A stretch of DNA of 15,583 nt, from NCBI GenBank assembly GCA_022578965.1, contig MU400990.1, positions 1-15,583 of the forward strand. The letters are read 5' to 3'. Below, in pieces: positions 8,940-15,583 of this stretch. Below the pieces are notes generated by a model. That model did no database searches and was not told the DNA's origin. It saw nothing but the letters and a program-made list of their open reading frames with translations. Each line of letters begins with the position of its first letter. Within the stretch, counting starts at the first letter, position 1. This DNA is from Xylaria sp. FL1777 (Eukaryota > Ascomycota > Sordariomycetes > Xylariales > Xylariaceae). The position numbers and the translations under genes were made by a program.

Positions 8940-10200
8940 CCTAGTGTATAAAAAATAATTAATAGAATTATAAAACTAGTACTATAGCTATTAACAGAAA
9001 AAAAAATAGCAAAAGAAAATTTTTTTTAAAAGAACGCAAAAAAGGCGCAAATAGCATATATATTAAAAAAAGCCTAAAAAAGCTAACAAAGCACAAAGCT
9101 TAACAACAAAAATAACTTTAATATATTTATAATTTGCTATAACTTAAATACTATTATAAAAGCTAACTAAAAAAACGTTAAAAATACTGTTTGAAAGCTT
9201 TTTTAATAAACTTTGTTAAACGTAAATATGTTAAAATTTTAAGCATAAGTTGTAGCTTTATAGCTAGCTTACAATAATAAAGCAGTACTATTTAAACAAA
9301 ACAAAAAAGTATTAATTAAAATTAAAAAACAAGCTAATAATCTTAAAAATAAAACATTAGCTAATATTATTAAAGCAATAAATATAGCGCTTATAAATAG
9401 CAATATAATTACTGCTAAAAAGCTATATAGCAAAAATATAATAATTACTTTTAAAAAAGCAGTACTTTAAAAAGCTAAAAAAAAAGAATAAATTATAAAG
9501 GCTTTTAAAAAAAAATCAAAAATATAACAAAAAAAAGCAGCACTAATAATAAAAAATATTTTAGCAAAACAAATTAAAGCAATATACTTAAATAAAAACT
9601 TACTATAGCTATTATATAGCAAATATCCTAAAGTTATAAAATGCAAAAAAATGCTATTTAAAAACATAAAAACTAAATTTGCATTAATATTATTATATAT
9701 AAATAATATTATAGTAGTTAAAACAATATGTAAAAATAGCTTTTTATAAAAAGCTTAATTATTTAATTGCAAACTTTTTACTATAAAGCTTAAAGTTATA
9801 TAATGCTTTAATTATTATAAATATAGTTATATAGCTAAATATTGCTATAAAAACTTAAAGTATAGCTATTATTTAGCTTTAAAGCACTAAAAAAGTAAAA
9901 AAAGCTATTTAATAAAAACGCAAAAAGCAAAGTAAAAATGCATAAACTATAGAAAAACGTACGTAATATAAAATAAAGTTTGCTAAAAAAAAGTTAAACA
10001 AAAAAACAAAGCAAAAGCAGTATATATATTATAACTTAAAAGCTTTTAAAGTGCTAAAAAAGCAGTAATAACAAACAAAAAAATAAATAAAAGTAGTTTA
10101 AAAATATTAATAGCATTAATATTTGCAAAGCTAAATAAAAAAAGATTACTAGTAAAAAAACAGCAAACTAGTAATACAAGCAAAAATTTATTTTTATTAA
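8940..10200 (+). pseudogene. LINE ORF1 (Gag-like RNA-binding protein), destroyed
   Basis: Plus-strand frame 3 carries the ORF1 landmarks of fungal LINEs. An N-terminal charged stretch (from about 8990, K/E-rich, perhaps coiled coil) comes first. A segment at 9301-9440 resembles REVxVKI...LANIxxAINxAL and ends in L-Y-S-K-N-I at 9423-9440, equivalent to LxSGDI. The first zinc knuckle, at 9804-9845, reads C-F-N-Y-Y-K-Y-S-Y-I-A-K-Y-C; reverting Y to C and H and S to G gives C-x2-C-x4-H-x4-C. A further Cys/His cluster at 9939-9983 reads C-I-N-Y-R-K-T-Y...C. ORF1 proteins bind LINE RNA and accompany it to the target. The frame ends with tandem stops at 10203. The start codon cannot be fixed because the 5' part reads poorly. 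Confidence 0.75.
9804..9983 (+). other. Zinc-knuckle cluster within LINE ORF1
   Basis: The first knuckle (9804-9845) shows the outer cysteines as tgc, protected in GC context. The inner C (tgt to tat), G (ggt to agt) and H (cat to tat) have all changed by single transitions. A middle segment starting at 9843 is knuckle-like (C-Y-K...Y-S-Y) but its second ligand codon, aac, cannot come from cysteine by one transition, so it is doubtful. The last (9939-9983) fits C-x2-C-x3-H-x6-C. Tandem knuckles at the end of ORF1 are usual in this LINE group and bind nucleic acid. Confidence 0.7.
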
Positions 10201-11167
10201 CTTAATAATATATAATATTGCTTTTTAAAATATTACAAGATTTAAAAATAATGCAATATATATGCTGCAAAATAACAACTTTAATTATATAGCAGTTTAA
10301 AAGCTAATAATTAATAAACATAGCAATATATATTGCTTTAATAGTAGTAGCTATTAAGTTATTTAATTAAAAAGCAAAGCTGCACTATATATAAACAAAA
10401 AGATTATAATAAAAACGCTAATAAAAAACGCTAGTAAAAACTAAATAAAAGTTATAATAAGCAGTAATAACTTAGCAATATTTTTATAGTTAATATATTT
10501 GCTAAATTAAAAAAAAATAATTTAATGTAGCTTAATTTAAAAAATACGTAAAATAAGCAAGCTAAAAAAACATTATATATTTATAAGTAATTTTAACTTT
10601 TATTATTTATTATAAAACTTAAAAAGCAAAAAAAGCTAAAAAGCAAATAAACTGCTTAAGTTTATTACATAATAAAATCTTACGTTAGCTATTTTTTAAA
10701 AAAAAATAATTAAAACAAAACATAAATAAAAAAGCTTAACAATAAACTTAATATAAATATTTAGTAATTTAGCTATTACTTATTAAAGGGACTTAAAATA
10801 GCTAAGTTTTAATTATAAAGCACTAAAAGTTATAATTAACTTTAAAGCAGCTTTATAAAAATACTTAAAAAAAGCAAAAAAATAAAACTAGCTTAAATTA
10901 AACAAAAATAAAGCAGCTATAAAAGCAAAAGCTATTATTATAAAAATATATATGTTATATATACTTAATAAGCTAAATAATGCTTTTAATTTTTTAATTT
11001 AGCAACTAATAAAAATAACAAATAAAATAACACTTAAAAAAACTATAAAAAGGAAATATTAAGCATTACTTTAGTAGTTCTTAAAAGTAATTAAAACAAA
11101 AAAAAAAGCAAAACGGGCGTATTATAAGTTTTAAAGCAAAAGAACTAAAGCAGTATAGCAAGCCTTT

Positions 11168-11180
11168 AAAAAAAAAAAAA
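11168..11180 (+). repeat. A13 homopolymer at the only detected ORF2 frameshift
   Basis: ORF2 reads in frame 2 up to A-V-stop-Q-A-F-K (to about 11168) and in frame 1 from K-A-F-S-N-K (from 11179). The shift is one base lost, or two gained, inside the A run. Homopolymer slippage after mutation or a sequencing error explains it most easily. The run itself is a product of GA-to-AA change in lysine and glutamate codons. Confidence 0.7.
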
Positions 11181-13455
11181 GGCTTTTAGTAATAAAGTAA
11201 AAAAAACATAAAAATATAGCTAAAAACAAGCATTTATAAAAGCATTTAAAAATTTTAAGTTATTATAAAGCTTAGTTAAATAAGCAAAGTTTGTTTATAA
11301 GCTAGCTTTAAAAGTTATTGCAATTTTATTACTAAAACAAACAAAAAATAAGCTGCTTTTTGCTAATACTTTTAAAAAAAAAACAGCTTTACTAATAAAA
11401 CGCTTTTTTTTTACATTATTAGTAAACCTGTTTAATATACTTAAAAAAAACTTAACTTATAATAGCTATTAAAAGTTTATAATTAATGTTAATATAAAAA
11501 AAAAAGATATAATATTGCTAATATAAAAGTTAGTGCTATAAAAAGCGCTAAAAAATAACTTATTACTTAATAGCTTTTTTAAAGCTTATAAACTTACTTT
11601 AGTAAAAAAAATAGCAATACTATATATTGCTAACTTTTTATTAAAGTATTACTTAATATAATTTAAGCAAGTAAAAGTAATAGTTATACTTAAACTTAAA
11701 AAGTTAAAAAAAACTAAAAAAATAGCTAAAAAATAACGCTTTATTATGCTTATTTATATAGTAAAAAAAGTACTAAAAAAAAAGCTATATTACTACATAG
11801 CAAAAATAGCTAAGCAAAAAAGTTTTTTGCTAAACAACTAAATAAATAACAAACAAAATAAGTTAATAAATATAATTATTAAACTAGTATTAAAAATAGC
11901 AAAAAAAGCAATTAGCAAAAAAAGCATAGCATTTTTGCTGCAGTTAAACATTATAAAAGCTTTTAATACTATTAACAAAAAGAAAATAATATATATTTTG
12001 CAACAAAAAAGCTTTTTTCTTTAAATAGTTATATAAGTAAACTTTTTTATATTAAACTATATAGTATATTTTTGCTTTAATAAAGCAATGTTTTAACTAA
12101 TAACGCTAAAAGCTAAAGTTTTTTAAAAGTTCTTGCTTTTATTTCTTTTTTTCTTTTTATATATTTTAATACTTTATAACAACTTTGCTATATACTAAAA
12201 GCTAATAATAGTTAGCTTTGCTAATAATACTAACTTTATTATAGCAGACCTAAATATAAAGCAAAACTATAAAGCTTTAAAAGCAGCATAAAAAACGTAT
12301 AAAAGCTAAGCAAAACAATATAAAATAAAGTTTGCACTGCAAAAAAGCAAATTAATGCACTTTTTTAGCAGCAAAACAGCATTTATACAAATAATATACT
12401 TTTTTAACGCAATAGTACACCTAAAAAACAACGCAAGATTTTTAGAAGTATAGTTTAATAAAAACATAAAATAAAAAAAACACCTAGTAAAGCTTAAAAA
12501 AAAACTAAGCATTTAGTTATATGTAGTAATTAAACTATAAAACTTTATATAAAGCAGAAGTATAGCAAAAGCAAAGCAAATATATATTATAATAATATAA
12601 AGCATTTTAGCTTATAGCGTAGCAACTTAATATAAAAACTTCAAAAAAAACAAAGCAAAAAGCATTATTAACTTACTAATAGCAACTTAAAACAAATGCT
12701 TTAAACATATAGTTAAAGCTTTTAAAGCAACTAAAATAAAGCACTTAAAAACTAAAATAAAAATCTTTTTTATTAACTTATATTTTAGTAGCAAAGCAGT
12801 AGCTTGCAAATATTGCATAAAAAGCTTAGCAACTAAAAAGTTAATTTAAAAAGCAATAAAAAAAATTAAAACCTTTATTTAAAACATAAAAGCTTAAAAA
12901 GCTAAAAATTAAACAAAAAATAAGCTTATAAATAACAGTAAAAGCATAGCTAAAAAAAATCTAACGCTAGCTTTAAACTTTTAACAAAAAAAGTAATTAA
13001 AGAAAAAAAAACCTAAAATTACATTAAAAAAACAATAAATAAGCAAATAAAGCTAAACTAAAACAAACAATAGCTATTTAGCAATAGTTAAACAAAAGCT
13101 AAACAAAAATAAAGCCCTTAGAAAATATAACAGATTATTAAAGCATAAAGCAGCTATAATAATATAAATATGTATTAAAAAAATAAAGCTAAAGGCATTT
13201 TTACATAAAAAAAAAGTCTTAAGTTTTCTTACGCCTTTTTGCAAATATGCAAAAAAAAAAAAAACCCTTTAGTATATAGTTTTATATTATAACTTACTAA
13301 AAAACAAAAAAAAATAGCTATAAAAAAGCTTTGTAGCTAAGCTACTATAAATTAACAAAAACTTATAACTAGCTATAAAAAAGCTTAAAGTTGCAAGTAA
13401 TATTGCAAAGTAGCTACTTGCTACTAATAAAATAGCAATATATAATAAAGCAATT

Positions 13456-13486
13456 AAAAAAAAAAAAAATAAAAAAAAAAAAAAAA
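13456..13486 (+). repeat. Long A tract near the LINE 3' end
   Basis: A14 (13456-13469), one T, then A16 (13471-13486). In position it could be part of a lysine/glutamate-rich C terminus of ORF2, or the remains of an A-rich LINE tail. The following 130 bases still read as lysine-rich and keep some TC and GA dinucleotides, so the end of the element is uncertain. Confidence 0.5.
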
Positions 13487-13499
13487 GGCAAAAAATAAA

Positions 13500-14880
13500 A
13501 AAAGAACTAGCAAAAGAAGCAAAAGTGCTTTTTTAGAGGTCTTAAAAAACAAAAAAAAAGCTTTTATACGCTTTCTAAAAAAGCAAAAAGTTTAAAAGCT
13601 TCAAAAAAAGTCTTTTTACTTTTTAACTATTATTTTTTGTTTAGCAAGCTAATTAGTAAAAACTAGTTATTATAAAGTAAAAAAACTTTAAAGTAGTAGC
13701 ATAAACATTATTACATAAAGTTTTTATCTAGCTTTTTATATAGTTTTACTTATAAGTACACAAGTAAAAAAACTACGCTATAAAGTAGTATAGCAGGTTA
13801 TTAATAATAATATAAATAGTATAATTATTAAACTAATTATAAACTACTAAAACACTTAGTTATTAAATAAACTTAAAAAAACAAAACTTATAAAACTTTA
13901 AAGCAAAAACAAATAAAATTAAAAGCTATAAAAAATACTATAAAAAAAGAACTAATAAAAATAAATGAAGTATTTTTATAGCTTAAACTGCTTTAAATGC
14001 AATAAAATAAAAAAGCATTAATAATTAGCATAAAAACTAATATGTCCTAAAAACTAGAACTAGCAATTTAACTAATTACTAAAAGTTATTATTATAATAA
14101 AACTATAATAAAAAATAATAATAATATTTTACGCTTAAAAAATCTAAAATATAACAAAGTATTATAAAATTGCTATATAATATATTATTGCTACTAATAT
14201 TTACTTAATAAACTAAAAAATAATTAGTTTTTTAAACAAATTACAAAAATAAAAATATAAAACCTTTATAAATTAAAGTAGTTAGTTATAACTATAGTTT
14301 ATTATAAAAATTTATAAAAATTTATAACATTTAAAAAAAATTTTAACTGTATTTATAATACTATTTTAAAAAAATATAAAAATAACTATTATAAATATTA
14401 CTAGTTAATTAAAGCATAATTATATTAAAAAATAGTTGCTAAAAGCAAAAAAGCTTAAAAATTATAATTTAAAGCTTAACTAAAAGCAAAAATAAAACAA
14501 AGCGTAATAATATCTAAAATGCAAAATAAAATAAGCACTTAAATATTTTATAAAAAAAAATCAAAAAACAAAATAAGTACTTACTAAAAAAGCAGCAAAT
14601 AGCTAAAAAAACTAAAGCTTTATGTAAAATTTAATATAATAACTAATAAAACTAATTTAAAGTTAAACTTATATATTAAAAAAAAAATATAACATTTTAA
14701 TTAACTTAAAAGTATAAGCTAATATAATTTTACTTAAAGTAGCAAAATAAAATAAAATTTCTTAGAAATATAAGCAAAAATTCTAAAAAATTAAAAGATT
14801 TAATAAAAGTACTTTTAGCTATAATAATAATTATATACTTAAAAAAACCAAACTTTTTAATATATTTATATAAAAATATA
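13500..14880 (+). other. Unassigned A-rich stretch between LINE and Gypsy pol
   Basis: 13500-13900 may hold the LINE 3' untranslated part; it includes a less mutated patch (13500-13620, with gaggtc, gctttc and gcttc) and a small hairpin-like actac...gtagt at about 13773-13791. From about 13920 to 14400, plus-strand frame 2 reads coherently with few stops (K-A-I-K-N-T-I-K-K-E-L at the start, L-R-L-K-N-L-K near 14130). It looks like a decayed coding region, but I do not recognise the protein. It lies upstream of the Gypsy protease end, so it may be the gag-pol junction region of that element. The expected protease DSGA motif was not found. Confidence 0.4.
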
Positions 14881-14882
14881 AA

Positions 14883-15583
14883 AAGCAAATTATATTAAAT
14901 ATTGCTAATATATTTAATTATAATATTATTTTAAAAATATTATAGCTAAAAACTAATAACTTTTTGATTTAATAAAAAGCAAAAACTATTAATTAAAAAA
15001 ATAAAAAACAAAGCAAAAAAATCAAAAAAATCGCAAAAAAAATTTTAAACAAAATACTAAAAGTATATTACAGATTTTACAAACTATTCAAAAAAAAAAA
15101 AAAAAAAAACTTCTTAAATATAGCTTATAAAACTACTATATCTTTATTAAAAAAAAATATTAACTAAAGCTTTATTAAATATACTATATAAGCTTAAATA
15201 AAACAAACGCTTTATAAAAATATATTTAAAAAAACTTAGCAAAAAAATTTCTAAAAAAATCTTAGTTATTTATTAAATATTTTATAATATTAATACTTAA
15301 AATAAAAAATAAAAAACAACTAATTAATAAAAAAAAAAAACTAATATAACAAATAATAGTTAATTATTAATTATTAAACGTAATTATTATTACAAATAAA
15401 TACTTCTTTATTTTATTAGTAACTATAAAAAAAAATATTAGTTAAATAAAATAGTTTATAGCAATTAATATTTTAAATAAATATTATACTATTAAAATAA
15501 CTAAAAAAAAAAAATAAAAAACTGCTATATAAATAATATATAAACTATATAAATATATAGTTATGCTATAAAAACTATAAAAC
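14883..15583 (+). pseudogene. Ty3/Gypsy pol: protease end and reverse transcriptase (partial)
   Basis: Frame 3 at 14916-14948 reads N-Y-N-I-I-L-K-I-L-stop-L, the decayed form of DYDIILGIPWL that closes Gypsy proteases. It is followed by V-Y-Y-R-F-Y-K-L-F (15063-15089), like the YHxFxDVF linker. After an A20 run the frame becomes 2. There 15110-15142 reads L-L-K-Y-S-L-stop-N-Y-Y-I, matching LPxHxPWDHxI. A-L-stop-K-Y-I-stop-K-N-L follows (ALRKYIEENL). At 15362-15412 comes N-Y-stop-L-L-N-V-I-I-I-T-N-K-Y, like DYRxLNxITIxNRYPLP. The segment from about 15452 to the end follows the AKWFTxLD, GYxxIRI, GEEWKTAF and MPFGL landmarks of Gypsy RT palm motifs. The YxDD box lies outside the window. The enzyme would copy the element RNA in virus-like particles; this copy is dead. 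Confidence 0.85.
15090..15109 (+). repeat. A20 homopolymer at a frame change in Gypsy pol
   Basis: The longest single-base run I see in the window. The protease-linker frame (3) enters it and the LPxHxPWDH frame (2) leaves it, again a loss of one base or gain of two. It replaces the acidic SEKEAEE-like stretch normally found here, in which GAA and GAG decay to AAA and AAG. Confidence 0.7.

Larger units (their letters stand above)
8820..13500 (+). mobile_element. Near-complete fungal LINE (Tad1-like), heavily mutated
   Basis: The order is ORF1 with zinc knuckles (to about 10.2 kb), then ORF2 with AP-type endonuclease (10.2-10.85 kb), reverse transcriptase (11.5-12.85 kb) and a C-terminal cysteine/histidine domain (13.1-13.35 kb), all on the plus strand. 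The FADDTN catalytic box and the particular run of motifs after it are characteristic of fungal LINEs, commonly grouped as Tad1. Motif order and spacing are intact, so the copy was nearly full length when mutation struck. A long A tract at 13456-13486 lies near the 3' end. The start is placed by composition only, and target-site duplications were not found. No RNase H domain was recognised. Confidence 0.85.
10142..13500 (+). pseudogene. LINE ORF2 (endonuclease-reverse transcriptase), destroyed
   Basis: The endonuclease lies in frame 2. VQEP is at 10295-10306 (V-stop-K-L), and GDFNFHH at 10586-10606 (S-N-F-N-F-Y-Y). STIDL is at 10733-10750 (S-L-T-I-N-L), and SSDH at 10805-10816 (S-F-N-Y). The frame runs to an A13 tract at 11168-11180, after which everything continues in frame 1. 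RT landmarks follow: A-L-K-N at 11545 (APGxD); F-K-Q-V-K-V-I near 11662; K-K-V-L-K near 11764 (GKVLE); K-A-F-N at 11956 (GAFD). QGSPLSP is at 12124-12144 and FADDTN at 12217-12234, followed by K-F-A-L-Q-K-S and H-L-V-K-L-K-K-K-L to about 12840. The C-terminal domain (13120-13340) keeps C-K-K-K-K-N-P-L, like CGKEKETPLH. The enzyme nicks target DNA and reverse-transcribes LINE RNA there. Numerous stops make it inactive. RNase H, often present in relatives, was not seen in the roughly 95 codons available. Confidence 0.85.
13640..15583 (+). mobile_element. Right part of a degraded Ty3/Gypsy element (pol), cut by the window end
   Basis: The end of the protease and the first part of the reverse transcriptase of a Gypsy element are present on the plus strand from 14883. 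RNase H, integrase and the 3' LTR would lie beyond the window. No LTR or gag specific to this part was found between 13.5 and 14.9 kb. The most economical view is that this continues the element whose LTR and gag lie at 6.5-8.7 kb, with the LINE inserted between. The exact left limit is unknown. Confidence 0.6.

Noticed and set aside
9467..9667. Minus-strand open frame of 66 codons
   Set aside because: It is antisense to LINE ORF1, phenylalanine-rich because the sense strand is lysine-rich, and matches nothing. It is a by-product of composition.
12306..12512. Minus-strand open frame of 68 codons
   Set aside because: It is antisense to the RT of the LINE, directly opposite the segment after the FADD box. 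The sense reading is strongly supported by motifs.
1..15583. Mitochondrial or plastid DNA as the source of the extreme AT content
   Set aside because: No organellar protein, rRNA or tRNA gene is visible. Nuclear retrotransposon proteins decayed by C-to-T change are found instead, and a normal-composition island is embedded.

Overview
This window looks like an AT-rich isochore of a filamentous fungus, most probably an ascomycete. It consists of retrotransposons destroyed by C-to-T hypermutation of the RIP (repeat-induced point mutation) kind. G+C in the lines I counted is about 8-15% over most of the window, against roughly 35-40% in one short island. I see no intact gene, rRNA, tRNA or CRISPR array. 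Several element reading frames can still be followed because the damage is regular: D reads as N, E as K, G as S/K/N, P as L/F, S as F/L, H as Y, C as Y, and Q/W/R often as stop.

Layout. 1-1750: AT-rich, no identifiable content. 1751-2345: a less mutated stretch whose core (2041-2345) has ordinary composition, probably single-copy DNA between repeats. About 2350-6420: a minus-strand retroelement, T-rich on the plus strand, with a degraded zinc knuckle near its 5' end and a reverse transcriptase ADDT-type motif 2.4 kb further on; probably a non-LTR element. 6421-6524: four copies of a 26-bp tandem repeat. 6551-6747: a probable 5' LTR, followed by a Ty3/Gypsy gag on the plus strand (7443-8160). 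About 8820-13500: a near-complete plus-strand LINE, probably of the fungal Tad1 type, with ORF1 (zinc knuckles) and ORF2 (AP endonuclease, reverse transcriptase, C-terminal domain). 14883-15583: a Ty3/Gypsy protease end and reverse transcriptase, plus strand, running off the window.

The simplest reading is nested insertion. A Gypsy element (LTR and gag on the left, protease and RT on the right) was split by a LINE in the same orientation, and its left end abuts or interrupts the minus-strand element. All later suffered the same mutation.

The most unusual signal is the mutation context. Surviving C is almost always preceded by A or G, and TpC and CpC (GpA and GpG on the other strand) are nearly absent. 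CpA survives freely in GCA and ACA. Classical Neurospora RIP (CpA to TpA) does not predict this. It suggests a process that acts on C after a pyrimidine.
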